Source of the DNA: Halorhodospira halochloris | GTDB lineage: Bacteria > Pseudomonadota > Gammaproteobacteria > Nitrococcales > Halorhodospiraceae | Reading direction: 5' to 3' | Length of the DNA: 64,000 bases | Assembly: GCF_002356555.2 (NCBI RefSeq) | Contig: NZ_AP017372.2 | Span: 2,210,501 to 2,274,500, forward strand | Shown: one piece after another, positions 54,231 to 63,373 of the stretch | Layout of the letters: each line of letters begins with the position of its first letter | How positions within the stretch are numbered: the first letter of the stretch is position 1 | Notes under the pieces: generated by a model | Told to the model about the DNA's origin: nothing | The model's database searches: none | The model's input: the letters and a program-made list of their open reading frames with translations, nothing else | Position numbers and translations under genes: made by a program

Positions 54231-54773
54231 TTAATTTGCCCAGCCATCAAACAAGCGAGGAAAACGCTCACGGGCTTTGGCGATCTTAGGTGCAATCATC
54301 GAGCGACAGTAAGGCGCCTCCGGTGCCGCCTCGTAATAGCGCTGATGCATTTCTTCCGCCGGATAGAAAGTAGTTAACGGAACCAACTCGGTAACGATGG
54401 GCGCGGAGTATTCGCCTGCTGCCCCTATCTCTTTGATGACGGCTTCGGCGGTCTGCCGCTGCTCCTTATCGGCATAGAGAATGATCGAACGATACTGTGA
54501 CCCTACATCGGGACCCTGGCGATTGTGCAGGGTCGGGTCGTGGATAGCAAAGAAGAGCTCCATCAGGGCTCGCTCCTCGACCTGCTCCGGATCAAAGTTA
54601 ACCTGCACTACCTCGGCGTGTCCGGTACGGCCGCTGCAAACCTCGCGGTAGCTTGGGTCGGGCGACTCGCCGCCGGCATAGCCGGAGATGGCTTGGTGTA
54701 CTGCTGGAAGCTGCTGAAAAACGCCTTCGATGCACCAAAAACAGCCGCCGCCTACTGTGATAGAGCGTGACAC
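54231..54773 (-). CDS. msrA: Peptide methionine sulfoxide reductase A
   Basis: 180 residues from a GTG at 54773. The catalytic [19 protein letters not shown] begins near residue 10 with the nucleophilic Cys. The rest is typical: [20 protein letters not shown] near residue 30, GHAEVVQVNFDPEQ, ELFFAIHDPTLHNRQGPDVG near residue 73 and QYRSIILY. MsrA repairs oxidised methionine using thioredoxin. The copy of this gene block at 24.7-26.6 kb lacks msrA, and a fragment lies at 11703-11834. Confidence 0.95.
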   Translation of the reverse strand: MSRSITVGGGCFWCIEGVFQQLPAVHQAISGYAGGESPDPSYREVCSGRTGHAEVVQVNFDPEQVEERALMELFFAIHDPTLHNRQGPDVGSQYRSIILYADKEQRQTAEAVIKEIGAAGEYSAPIVTELVPLTTFYPAEEMHQRYYEAAPEAPYCRSMIAPKIAKARERFPRLFDGWAN

Positions 54774-54815
54774 CCTGATCTCTCCTCGCTGCCGTTAGGT
54801 CTTTACCTTGCTAAA

Positions 54816-55223
54816 TCACATAGCAATCAGCGTACATACCACCGTGCGCTCACGGCGAGGCCCATCAAACTCGCAAGCGAGGAAGATACCCTGCCAAGTG
54901 GAGAGCCCCATTTTGCTGTTGATTATGGGTATGGTCTCGCTCGGGCCGATGAGCCCGGCTTTAAGGTGAGAGTCGCCATTGCCATCTTGCGAATCGTGCT
55001 CCCAGACCCCGCGAGGCACAAGCTGCTGTAAAAGGTTGACGGCATCGCGAGGGACGCTCGCATCCCAATTCTCCTGGATCATGATGGCCGCGGTGGCGCC
55101 CTGCACATAGAGCGCTAGCAGGCCGTCGCTAACTTCCGCCTCCGCGACGGCTCGCCGGATCGGTTCAGTGATGTCAACGAGCTCCTCGCGTTGATGGGTA
55201 GTCACGGTGATGGTCTTGCGCAT
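54816..55223 (-). CDS. yjbQ: YjbQ/UPF0047 family protein, copy 2
   Basis: 135 residues, nearly identical to 25524-25922 but with GIFLACEFDGPRRERTVVCT and an extra LIAM at the C-terminus. The family core (ENWDASVPRDAVNLLQQLVP, HDSQDGNGDSHLKAGLIGPS) is intact. It is transcribed away from the CRISPR C leader, exactly as copy 1 is from leader A. Confidence 0.88.
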   Translation of the reverse strand: MRKTITVTTHQREELVDITEPIRRAVAEAEVSDGLLALYVQGATAAIMIQENWDASVPRDAVNLLQQLVPRGVWEHDSQDGNGDSHLKAGLIGPSETIPIINSKMGLSTWQGIFLACEFDGPRRERTVVCTLIAM

Positions 55224-55407
55224 AACTTCACCCCTGCTCTAAAGGTTGCCGGAGATGTCGGAGCACTGATTCGTCCCGAGGATGTGTTCGGCGCTCCAGC
55301 CTACTTCCCTATTCTTCCACCATACTACCCTTGCTCTTAGCCTGTCCCGCCGGCGATTCGGTGGTGATAAGCCACCCAGGCTGGCCCCGTCAAGCGCCTT
55401 ATTTCAG

Positions 55408-55855
55408 CATCAGCCAAGAAGCAACCAAGGGCAAGCGACATGATATGACGCTCCCGTATGCTCCTTTGGTTGGGTTAGCTTGGGGAATTATTTACAAATA
55501 CTTTCATGATATATACGCTTATTCTTGTGCCCTCCCCCCGGGCCATGCTAGCGACCAGTGCCGGAGTAATCCAGCAATGGTTATGGGTATGTCGGGATGG
55601 CACGCGCGAAATTGCACGTGCCCGGCGGTAGCGTGGTCAGTGTTGAAGGTTATATGACCTACTGTCCACAGAACGGACCCTTAAAGCGCTCTAGCCTGAC
55701 TTGGTTACAGACGGTATGATCCAGTATAGGTGTTGGAGTTCTTTAAAAATGAGAATGGAGTGCAACTGCCAGCGTATGTTAAGTATTCGGGCACCTCGAT
55801 TTCTGTCAAACCCCCTTGTAGCTATCTGTTTTGAAAGGGCTTATAGAGCCGAGGA
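55408..55855 (+). promoter_or_regulatory. CRISPR leader C
   Basis: Nearly identical to leader A over its full length and beyond (55224-55855 versus 25923-26552), ending at the first repeat with gccgagga. A plausible promoter is TTGGTT at 55702 with TATAGG 18 bases on. Confidence 0.8.
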
Positions 55856-56386
55856 GTCTGAATCTGGCCCTGTTTGAGAAGGGATTAAGACCCTATAGTT
55901 CGTTGAAATATATCAATCGCTTCCCTGTCTGAATCTGGCCCTGTTTGAGAAGGGATTAAGACCTGGACCTTGACAGGATTTTGGTTGCCTACACTATCGT
56001 CTGAATCTGGCCCTGTTTGAGAAGGGATTAAGACGGCGTCCTTTTGGACGTAGGGCACCGCCTTCATCACGTCTGAATCTGGCCCTGTTTGAGAAGGGAT
56101 TAAGACGCGCACTCCGGGCTTATTTCGTCACGCTCGAGTTGGTCTGAATCTGGCCCTGTTTGAGAAGGGATTAAGACCCCACCAGTGCGTAAGAGTTGTC
56201 ATACGCGGATGTCTGAATCTGGCCCTGTTTGAGAAGGGATTAAGACAATTTTATGTTGAACCATTCCGTGTCCTGGTCCGTCTGAATCTGGCCCTGTTTG
56301 AGAAGGGATTAAGACAATTCCTTTCTGATAGCTGTTAACGATTCAACAGCCGTCTGAATCTGGCCCTGTTTGAGAAGGGATTAGAG
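55856..56386 (+). CRISPR. CRISPR array C, 8 repeats and 7 spacers, linked to type III-A genes
   Basis: 36-base repeats start at 55856, 55927, 55999, 56071, 56142, 56211, 56280 and 56352; spacers are 35, 36, 36, 35, 33, 33 and 36 bases. Repeats 1-7 are identical. Repeat 8 is degenerate at its end (ttagag for ttaagac), marking the leader-distal side. The longest array here and the only one beside cas genes. A long frame through it is a repeat artefact, not a gene. Confidence 0.97.
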
Positions 56387-56548
56387 TATAACTGGCTGCA
56401 CAAAATCGCTAATTCTGCAGAGCCGGAATATTGCTGTACTGGGATGTTATGCGGCGGGGTTACTTTAAAGCTCAGAACAAATAAACACGCAGATTGGGAC
56501 TTAATTAAGTATCTACAAGAAGTTCAATCGAGTGATTTTTTGGATGAG
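56387..56548. other. Post-array spacer
   Basis: 162 AT-rich bases between array C and csx16. It differs from the R1 trailer found after arrays A and B. No gene is recognised. Confidence 0.5.
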
Positions 56549-56839
56549 TCACTTTTTCTCTACGTGAAAGCGCTCGATCCTGGCACCAGCTAATTCCATG
56601 TCATCTTCACTAAGTTCCTTACCGCGCATATCTAGAGGCAGCTCCAGCGACAAATGCCAATAGGCAGCACCGCGCTGGCAGATCATCGCAGCGATATGGA
56701 CCGGTAGTGTCCCTATAACAGCATCTCCTCGCTCGACCGCTGCCCAATCCAAGTGCTCAACAAACCTGTCCACTTCTATTCCTTGACGCTCGGCCCAAGC
56801 CGCTGCTCCAGGATGACGGGAAACAAACCAAGTAGTCAT
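56549..56839 (-). CDS. csx16: Csx16 (VVA1548 family), CRISPR accessory protein
   Basis: 96 residues. MTTWFVSRHPGAAAWAERQG then VDRFVEHLDWAAVERGDAVI and GTLPVHIAAMICQRGAAYWH are the family text, ending in a helix (DMELAGARIERF). Csx16 occurs with type III systems and has been predicted to be a ring-nuclease-like regulator that lowers cyclic oligoadenylate signalling. It is on the strand opposite to the csm operon, 140 bases from the next gene, with divergent promoters in 56840-56978. Confidence 0.88.
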   Translation of the reverse strand: MTTWFVSRHPGAAAWAERQGIEVDRFVEHLDWAAVERGDAVIGTLPVHIAAMICQRGAAYWHLSLELPLDMRGKELSEDDMELAGARIERFHVEKK

Positions 56840-56978
56840 AAAACCTCCGATTTCTCAATCCCTATAGAGAGTAGTTGTGCGCTACACAGAGCCAGAAGTT
56901 GGCAAGCTTGCAGGGTTCAGGGCCAAACATGCATTATCCTATACTTATGGCAAATCATAGCTCATAAAGGAAACCCTC

Positions 56979-58106
56979 ATGGCAACCGAGGGCAAGAATA
57001 CGCTTCTGTGTATCGCCGGGCTAACGCCGCAAGTGGTTACAGAGACGCTGTATGCAATCACCATTGAGAGCCAGGGTGCCTTACCCGACCGCCTGGAAAT
57101 CATTACAACCACGGAGGGACGAAGGCGTCTTCTACTAACCTTGCTATCTAAGGATGGTGGACATGGCTACCTGGATCGTTTTTATCAAGACTACGGCCTT
57201 GATCGAGCAAACTTGGCTTTTGATGAGTCATGTGTGCATGTAATCCACGGCTTAGATGGGGAACCATTGGCAGACATAGTTACTGAGCAGGACAACTGCG
57301 CCGCAGCTGACTTAATCCATGAGCGCATACGTCAGCTCACCCAGCAGACGCAGAAACTCCACGTCTCTATTGCCGGGGGCCGCAAAACCATGGGCTTTTA
57401 TGCTGGTTACTCGCTCTCGCTATACGCACGACCGAGTGACCGCCTCAGCCATGTGTTAGTCAACGCACCTTTTGAGTCGCATCCGAGCTTCTTTTATCCC
57501 CCGCCGCAGCCACTGACTTTGCAGCTTCCCGGTCGTAACGACATCATCAGCACCGCCGAGGCGCAGGTGCGTCTAGCAGACCTCCCGTTCGTGCGCCTGC
57601 GTGAGGAACTAGGTGAGGATTTACCTTATGCCGGACTTTCCTTCAGTGAAGCTGTTGAGCGTGCACAACAAGTTATCACGCCAGCTCAGCTTGCCCTCGA
57701 TTTAGCCGAGCGAACCGCCAATCTCCAGGGTCAGGTAATAAAGCTCTCCCCTACCCACTTCGTCTGGTTAACCTGGTTTGCCGATCGCGCCCGACGAGAA
57801 AAGCCACCTCTGCGCTTTGATCACGAAGCAGCGAAGGAATTGGAGCGCTACATAGATTGGCTCGACGGCAGCAATTCGCCGCTTCACGAAAGCCTCCACT
57901 CAGCGCGCGAAGAACTAGAATCGGAGGGGTGCTCCAACTACTTCGAGCGCACCCGCTCGCGACTTAACAAAGCGCTCGCCGAGCGCAGCGGTTTACCGGC
58001 TCGGGCGGTAGCGCGCTATCAGATTCACGCATGCAGCAACCGCCCGCAAAGCACTTATGCCCTCCGCTTAACTCCTGAACAGATCCGCATGGTGGGGGAG
58101 CCTTGA
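56979..58106 (+). CDS. NE0113-family CARF protein (annotated in databases as ring nuclease Csm6)
   Basis: 375 residues. The N-terminal CARF-like domain covers about 1-190: TLLCIAGLTPQVVTETLYAI near residue 7, EIITTTEGRRRL near residue 39, and SIAGGRKTMGFYAGYSLSLY near residue 130, the expected cyclic-oligoadenylate pocket. LVNAPFESHPSFFYP near residue 157 is typical of the NE0113 family. The C-terminal part (about 200-375) is helical with a possible winged helix (NKALAERSGLPARAVARYQI); no R-x4-6-H HEPN motif is apparent. It likely binds cA4 or cA6 made by Cas10. Confidence 0.85.
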   Translation: MATEGKNTLLCIAGLTPQVVTETLYAITIESQGALPDRLEIITTTEGRRRLLLTLLSKDGGHGYLDRFYQDYGLDRANLAFDESCVHVIHGLDGEPLADIVTEQDNCAAADLIHERIRQLTQQTQKLHVSIAGGRKTMGFYAGYSLSLYARPSDRLSHVLVNAPFESHPSFFYPPPQPLTLQLPGRNDIISTAEAQVRLADLPFVRLREELGEDLPYAGLSFSEAVERAQQVITPAQLALDLAERTANLQGQVIKLSPTHFVWLTWFADRARREKPPLRFDHEAAKELERYIDWLDGSNSPLHESLHSAREELESEGCSNYFERTRSRLNKALAERSGLPARAVARYQIHACSNRPQSTYALRLTPEQIRMVGEP

Positions 58107-58502
58107 GCCGGCAAGCTTGCCAATGTCTTTTTACAGTTGTTGTTGTGCAACCATTTGCCCTATCAAGATCGGCTCATGCATGCGTAAAACGATAGAGTGA
58201 ATGTTATGCCCTTCAGGATCCATATTGGCAAGTCTTTCCAAACACACATGCATACCCGGCAGGCCTTCCTGATGCTGCGGCACTACTGGCGGATAAGCTT
58301 TAAGCATTTTATGAATCAGCAAGCCGGAACAACTCCTGTTGTGGATATTAAAAATAGCTGTGCCGGGGCAGCACGTGCTAGTTTACCCCAGCATGAAGAG
58401 ATTGAGGCTGACTTAGCCAGTAGTAGCGTGTCCCGCCGTCAGCTTCTTAGTTTGTTTACTGAAGCTCGAGCAAGACTAATTTAGTAACCCGCAGAGCCCG
58501 TA
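58107..58502. other. Gap in the csm operon without a recognised gene
   Basis: A 95-codon frame at 58197-58484 (RRQLLSLFTEARARLI at its end) and a minus-strand frame at 58131-58322 exist. Neither resembles a known family and neither has a clear ribosome-binding site. It may be a relic of a lost accessory gene. Confidence 0.4.
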
Positions 58503-59480
58503 ATGTTTCCTGAGATGCCAGTAGCCCACTATCGCTTCACCTTCCGTGCTCAAGAAGACGGACGACTGCCGCGCTACCTCGGGTCCGCCTGGCGGGGGTT
58601 ATTGGGACACACTTTTAAACGCCATCTGTGCGTAACAGGCAAGCGTACATGCGAGCTATGTCTTTTATACCGGCATTGCATCCATGCTGATATTTTTGAA
58701 ACGCCCACACCTGCTCCCGATAAATTAGGTAAAGATATGGTTAAATGGCAGGCGCGCTATCCTAAGGCGCCTCATCCCTTTGTACTTGGCTTGTCGCTAA
58801 ATAGTGGTGGCCAGGTTAGCGCTGGCGAAAAACTTTCCCTCGGCGTCACCCTGCTAGGCAGAGCGACCGGCACCATTCCCTACTGGGTCCATGTCTTGCA
58901 GGCTGCCGGCGAGCAGGGGCTAGGCCCGCAGCGTGTGCCGCTGGCTCTGGAGACGGTGCACCAGGAGTGCGGGCCAGGTGATGGGGATTGGGCGCTGGTG
59001 TACCTTCCTGGCGAGACGTTTGAGCCGCAACCAGCGCAGCACCCGAAACCACCGCCGGTGCCTAATCGCGTGCGGCTGCGCCTGCACACTCCGCTGCGAG
59101 TTCGTCGTGGAGGCAGGCACGTTTCGGCACAAGAGCTGGCTTTCCACGACCTGTTCCGTACCCTGCTAAGGCGGCTGTCCATGCTCAGCCAGTTCCACGG
59201 CCCAGGCCCCCTGGAAGGAGATCCCCGCACCTTGGTTGAGATAGCGCGCGGCATAGCTTGGCAAAAGACTGACTGGAGGTGGCACGATTGGCAACGCTTC
59301 TCGGCTCGGCAAGGCAGACGCGTTCCTATGGGGGGAGTCATCGGCGAAGCCCTGCTTGATGGTAACGACCTGGTGTTCATCTGGTCACTGCTTTGGTTCG
59401 GCCAGTGGGTTCATGCTAGCCGTGGGGCTAGTATGGGTCTTGGTCGCTACGAGATCATAAGCGAGGACGCGATATCATGA
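58503..59480 (+). CDS. cas6: Cas6 pre-crRNA endoribonuclease
   Basis: 325 residues. The N-terminal RAMP fold starts HYRFTFRAQEDGRLPRYLGS with GLLGHTFKRHLC, and a Cys-rich stretch (CELCLLYRHCIHADIFETP near residue 55) is typical of this Cas6 branch. The C-terminal glycine-rich loop is WVHASRGASMGLGRYEI near residues 300-317. Cas6 cuts within the repeat to release crRNAs and can serve all arrays with this repeat. It overlaps cas10 by 4 bases (ATGA). Confidence 0.92.
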   Translation: MFPEMPVAHYRFTFRAQEDGRLPRYLGSAWRGLLGHTFKRHLCVTGKRTCELCLLYRHCIHADIFETPTPAPDKLGKDMVKWQARYPKAPHPFVLGLSLNSGGQVSAGEKLSLGVTLLGRATGTIPYWVHVLQAAGEQGLGPQRVPLALETVHQECGPGDGDWALVYLPGETFEPQPAQHPKPPPVPNRVRLRLHTPLRVRRGGRHVSAQELAFHDLFRTLLRRLSMLSQFHGPGPLEGDPRTLVEIARGIAWQKTDWRWHDWQRFSARQGRRVPMGGVIGEALLDGNDLVFIWSLLWFGQWVHASRGASMGLGRYEIISEDAIS

Positions 59481-62107
59481 GCACGGAGCAAATAAAAACC
59501 AGCTGGCGTACGCAAGATCATGTTGTGCTCGGCGCCCTGATCCACGACATCGGCAAGCTCTTCGAGCGAGGCGACTTGCTCGACAGCTATAGAAATGATG
59601 AGGATATGCTTCAAGCATACTGCCCTTTTCAAATAAGGGGCCGTTATTTTAGCCACAAGCACGCTGTTCATACTTTGGCCTGGGCCGAGCGCCTTGCAGA
59701 GCGAATACCTGCGCTTGATCCAGAGCACCTCGGGATTGGTACGGATCACTGGCTAAACTTGGCCGCCCGGCATCACAAGCCCTCGAGCGCCCTGGAGGCT
59801 CTCATAAAGAGAGCCGATGATCTAGCAAGCCAGGAGCGGGATCCGCTAGGCATCGACGCTCGCTTTATCAGCCGTAAAGTCCGGCTCGAGCCTATCCTGG
59901 AGCGCGTAACCCTCGAGGCCGATCCCGGTCGAGCGCGCACCACGGAAACCCGCGTCCCCCTGACACCGATGGAGCCAGGGTCGCCCTACTTCCCGGAGCA
60001 TGCTCACAAAATGGATCCGCCCATGAACTGGGATCGTGAAAAATGCGCCTGGGTAAGCCAGCAGGATCTGGGGGACGCCTACGCACGGCTTGGCCAAGAC
60101 CTACTCGGCCAGCTTGAGCAACTCCCCACCGCCGAGGCCCCGCCCAGCGCGATCATAGGGACACTACTTACTCTGCTCGAGCGTTACACCGCCCAGGTGC
60201 CCTCGGCAACTAACACCGCGCACCCGGACATCTCGCTGTTTGACCACTTGCGGGTGACGGCTGCCATCGCCGAGGGGCTGTACACCTATCACCAAGACCA
60301 AGGCGACGGCCTGGAGAACGTCGAGAAAAGGGACCAGACCGCCAAGTGGGCATTGGTATGCGGTGATCTCTCAGGCATCCAGCGCTTCATCTACCGTATC
60401 ACCAGTCGCGGAGCAGCTCGCGCGTTGCGGGGGCGTTCGCTGTACCTGCAGCTTCTCACCGACGGTCTAGCCAGCCGCATGCGCCGCGAGCTTGACCTGC
60501 ACGCACCGGCGCAGATATACGCCTCGGGCGGCAAATTTTTCTTGCTTATCCCCAGCACCCGCGTGGATCAGGCTCGTCAGGTCGCCGCGACCATCAACGA
60601 TGAGCTTCTGGCCCCCTTCCAGGGCCAGCTCCGCCTAGGCCTGGGCACCGCACACCTCGCCCCGAATCACTTCCGGGCGGGCCATATGGGCGAGCGCTGG
60701 CAGGCGACGATAGATGACCTCCACCGGGACCGCACGCGCCCCTGGGCAGGACGCATGGCGCATCCCCCAGAAAAGGAGGATCAGGATTTCTTTGCCCCCG
60801 AATCTCCGTCCGAAGACGGGCACTGCCACGCCTGTGGGCGCGACGATCCGCCGGGCGACATCTGCGATCGCGGAGAAGGCCGCAGGCTCTGCCAACAGTG
60901 CAATGATCTTGAGCAGCTAGGCTTGGCCATCCGGCATGCGAGCGCGATTACCTGGCACGAGCCGGGCACGCAGCGACGGGGATGGGAGCTTCCCGGCACT
61001 GGCCGCGTCATTCGCCTGCCCAGCCGCGAGGATCCGGAGAGCCTCCCGCTCGCCGCCGGCGACGTTTTGGAGCGCCTGGAGGGTTGGCCAGAGCTGGCCG
61101 AGGCCCGCCCCGGGATCGCCTACAGCGCCCGCTTCATAGGTCGCTGGCAGGAGAGCTGCGGGGAGAGCGAGCTTGAGGAGCTCGCGGCATCCTCGCAGGG
61201 CATTAAGCGGCTCGGCATCCTGCGCATGGACGTTGATAATCTCGGGCAGATCTTCGCCCGTGGGCTGCGCTTCGGCAGCACCACCGAAACCGAAAGCAGC
61301 GCCGATATGGGGTCGCTGTCGCGCACCGCTACGCTATCGCGGCAGCTGCACTGGTTCTTCAGCACTCACCTCACCCGCCTGCTCGAGCAGGCAGAGGCCC
61401 CAGCGCAAATCATGTACGCCGGCGGCGACGATCTCTTTATCGTCGGTGCCTGGCACGCGATGCCGGAGTTGGCGGTACGCATCCAGCACGATCTGCAGCG
61501 CTTTGCCAGCCACAACCCGGTCTTCTCCCTCTCTGGTGGTATCGAGCTGGTGGGCGGGCGCTACCCTATCGGACACGCCGCGGAACTCGCCGGAATCCAG
61601 GAGGAGCACGCCAAGGGTCATCGACGCAGCGATAAAGAGGGCCAAACCCGCGACAAGTGCGCCCTCGCCTTCCTCCATACCCCGGTCGGCTGGGAGCAGA
61701 TGGAGCACGTCGAGGGAGTGCGCGAGCAGTTGGAGAGATTCCTCGAGGCGACGGGCAATCGCGCTGTCCTTGGCTATCTGCGTCGCGCCGTGGCGGACAT
61801 GGAGGGCCTGCAGCGGCGCTATGCGCAGGGGCGCTGGAGCGATACCGAACTTCACGCGCTTGTCGAGGCGCAGCGCTGGCGCTGGCAGCTGTTGAGCCGT
61901 TTGCGGCGGCTGCGCCGTCGGCATCAGCATCACACCGAAGCGGTCGGGGCGATCGATCGGCTCCAGGAAGTTTTCATCGAGCAGCAACAGCCACACAAGC
62001 CACCGGACCCGCACCTGCTAGGCCTGCCCGGGCGATGGGTCGAGCTCAAGTACCGGCAAAGCGGTAATTATCTTCCAGATAGAGGCGAGGAGGTACACGC
62101 ACCATGA
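59477..62107 (+). CDS. cas10: Cas10/Csm1, type III-A polymerase-cyclase subunit
   Basis: 876 residues. HD nuclease domain near residues 14-80 (VLGALIHDIGKLFERGD and the later LAARHHKPSSALEALI), which degrades single-stranded DNA. A first Palm domain starts near CGDLSGIQRFIYRITSRGAA (residue 295). Zinc-binding four-Cys knuckle lies near residues 449-475 (CHACGRDDPPGDICDRGEGR and CQQC). The second Palm has LRMDVDNLGQIFARGL near residue 583 and the catalytic YAGGDDLFIVGAW near residue 646, which makes cyclic oligoadenylates. Both HD and GGDD are intact, so DNA cleavage and signalling should work. Confidence 0.96.
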   Translation: MSTEQIKTSWRTQDHVVLGALIHDIGKLFERGDLLDSYRNDEDMLQAYCPFQIRGRYFSHKHAVHTLAWAERLAERIPALDPEHLGIGTDHWLNLAARHHKPSSALEALIKRADDLASQERDPLGIDARFISRKVRLEPILERVTLEADPGRARTTETRVPLTPMEPGSPYFPEHAHKMDPPMNWDREKCAWVSQQDLGDAYARLGQDLLGQLEQLPTAEAPPSAIIGTLLTLLERYTAQVPSATNTAHPDISLFDHLRVTAAIAEGLYTYHQDQGDGLENVEKRDQTAKWALVCGDLSGIQRFIYRITSRGAARALRGRSLYLQLLTDGLASRMRRELDLHAPAQIYASGGKFFLLIPSTRVDQARQVAATINDELLAPFQGQLRLGLGTAHLAPNHFRAGHMGERWQATIDDLHRDRTRPWAGRMAHPPEKEDQDFFAPESPSEDGHCHACGRDDPPGDICDRGEGRRLCQQCNDLEQLGLAIRHASAITWHEPGTQRRGWELPGTGRVIRLPSREDPESLPLAAGDVLERLEGWPELAEARPGIAYSARFIGRWQESCGESELEELAASSQGIKRLGILRMDVDNLGQIFARGLRFGSTTETESSADMGSLSRTATLSRQLHWFFSTHLTRLLEQAEAPAQIMYAGGDDLFIVGAWHAMPELAVRIQHDLQRFASHNPVFSLSGGIELVGGRYPIGHAAELAGIQEEHAKGHRRSDKEGQTRDKCALAFLHTPVGWEQMEHVEGVREQLERFLEATGNRAVLGYLRRAVADMEGLQRRYAQGRWSDTELHALVEAQRWRWQLLSRLRRLRRRHQHHTEAVGAIDRLQEVFIEQQQPHKPPDPHLLGLPGRWVELKYRQSGNYLPDRGEEVHAP

Positions 62108-62553
62108 ACGCAGCCAATGCCAACCACCCTAGGCATAAGCAACAGGGACCTTCGGGTTCCGATCCAGCCACCATCCGCGGCTTCATCGAGGACGATCAGG
62201 CGGACCAGCTCGTAGCTACGGCGGAGCGTCTAGGCCAGGACATGGGCAAACAGGTCTCTACTAGCCAGGTGCGCAACATCTTCTCCTCCATCAAGCGCCT
62301 AGAAATGCGCGAGCAGCAACACAGCCCTTCCGGGGATGCACCCCTCTCTCCGAACGTGCGACGCGAACTGCTGCTACTCAAGCCACGCCTTGCCTACGCC
62401 ACCGCGCGAGAGAACAGACTCAAGCCGCTCCATGATGCGGTAACAACCGCCCTCGATGTCGTAGCCCAGCAAGGCGACCAGAACGCGCTACGGCGCCTGA
62501 GCGCCTTCTATGAGGCCATCGTCGCTTATCATCAGTACCACGGAGGCAAGTAG
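62104..62553 (+). CDS. csm2: Csm2, small helical subunit
   Basis: 149 residues, mostly helical (IRGFIEDDQADQLVATAERL then KQVSTSQVRNIFSSIKRLEM), with the conserved LLLLKPRLAYATARENRLKP near residue 85 and YEAIVAYHQYHGGK at the end. It forms the inner filament of the type III-A complex with Cas10. It overlaps cas10 by 4 bases and is followed by csm3 after 2 bases. The N-terminus has a 30-residue extension of low complexity. Confidence 0.93.
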   Translation: MNAANANHPRHKQQGPSGSDPATIRGFIEDDQADQLVATAERLGQDMGKQVSTSQVRNIFSSIKRLEMREQQHSPSGDAPLSPNVRRELLLLKPRLAYATARENRLKPLHDAVTTALDVVAQQGDQNALRRLSAFYEAIVAYHQYHGGK

Positions 62554-62555
62554 CC

Positions 62556-63359
62556 ATGACGGATGTCAGCCAATACGCCACACTGCAGTCCAAGGTGTTT
62601 CTACGCGGCGAGCTGCGCGCCGAGACGGGGCTGCACATCGGCGGCAGTGAAACGGGGCTGGGCATCGGCGGTGCGGACAGCGTAGTGGTCCGCGACCCGC
62701 TCGACCATACGCCATACGTCCCCGGAAGCTCCCTGCGGGGCAAGCTGCGCTCGCTACTTGAGCGTGCTCGCGGGCTGGAGGGTGCGAATGGTAATGCCGA
62801 GGGCGGCTTTGCGCTAGGCAAGAACAACGCCGGGGTGCCCGGGCGTGATCCGAGCACTGCGCTCGCCCAGCTCTTCGGGATCACTGCGGACCAGAACGCC
62901 CGCGGCCCCTCGCGGCTGATTGTGCGCGATGCCCGGCTCACACCGGATAGCTATCAGGCACTTATGGATGCCCCGGGCACCGACATGCCCATGACGGAGG
63001 TCAAGACTGAGGTCAGCATCGACCGCATCACTTCCGCCGCCATGCCTCGGCAGCTCGAGCGCGTTCCCGCGGGCGCCCGCTTCGACTTTGAGCTCGTCAT
63101 TACTGTCATGGTCGCCGACGACCGGCAGCAGTGGCTCAACCTCATCCTTGAGGGTCTGGACCTGCTCCAGGACGATACGCTCGGCGGCAACGGCTCGCGC
63201 GGCTACGGTCGGATCAGCGTGGACCTCCGGGAGCTCCTGGAGCGCGACAGCCAGGCCTACCGGGAGGGCCGCGAGGCAATCCCCATCACGGATCTGGATA
63301 TCCCGCCAGCGCTCCAGGGGCACCCGGAGGCAACCTCCCCATCCACGGCCACCGCCTGA
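62556..63359 (+). CDS. csm3: Csm3, backbone RNase subunit
   Basis: 267 residues, RAMP protein. TGLHIGGSETGLGIGGADSV near residues 26-45 contains the Asp expected to cut target RNA at 6-base spacing. Then PLDHTPYVPGSSLRGKLRSL near residue 51, RVEHK-like EVKTEVSIDRITSAAMPRQL near residue 150, and GNGSRGYGRISV near residue 212, the glycine-rich loop. Longer than most Csm3 by a C-terminal tail of about 25 residues (ATSPSTATA). Multiple copies line the crRNA. Confidence 0.95.
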   Translation: MTDVSQYATLQSKVFLRGELRAETGLHIGGSETGLGIGGADSVVVRDPLDHTPYVPGSSLRGKLRSLLERARGLEGANGNAEGGFALGKNNAGVPGRDPSTALAQLFGITADQNARGPSRLIVRDARLTPDSYQALMDAPGTDMPMTEVKTEVSIDRITSAAMPRQLERVPAGARFDFELVITVMVADDRQQWLNLILEGLDLLQDDTLGGNGSRGYGRISVDLRELLERDSQAYREGREAIPITDLDIPPALQGHPEATSPSTATA

Positions 63360-63373
63360 CGGGGAGTAGCGCC

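Noticed and set aside
55885-56112. 75-codon minus-strand frame
   Set aside because: It is a translation of CRISPR repeats (PSQTGPDSD repeated) and not a gene.
58197-58484. 95-codon frame between the NE0113 gene and cas6 as a new csm-linked gene
   Set aside because: There is no ribosome-binding site, no recognisable motif, and a competing minus-strand frame of similar quality. Kept only as an unresolved gap.
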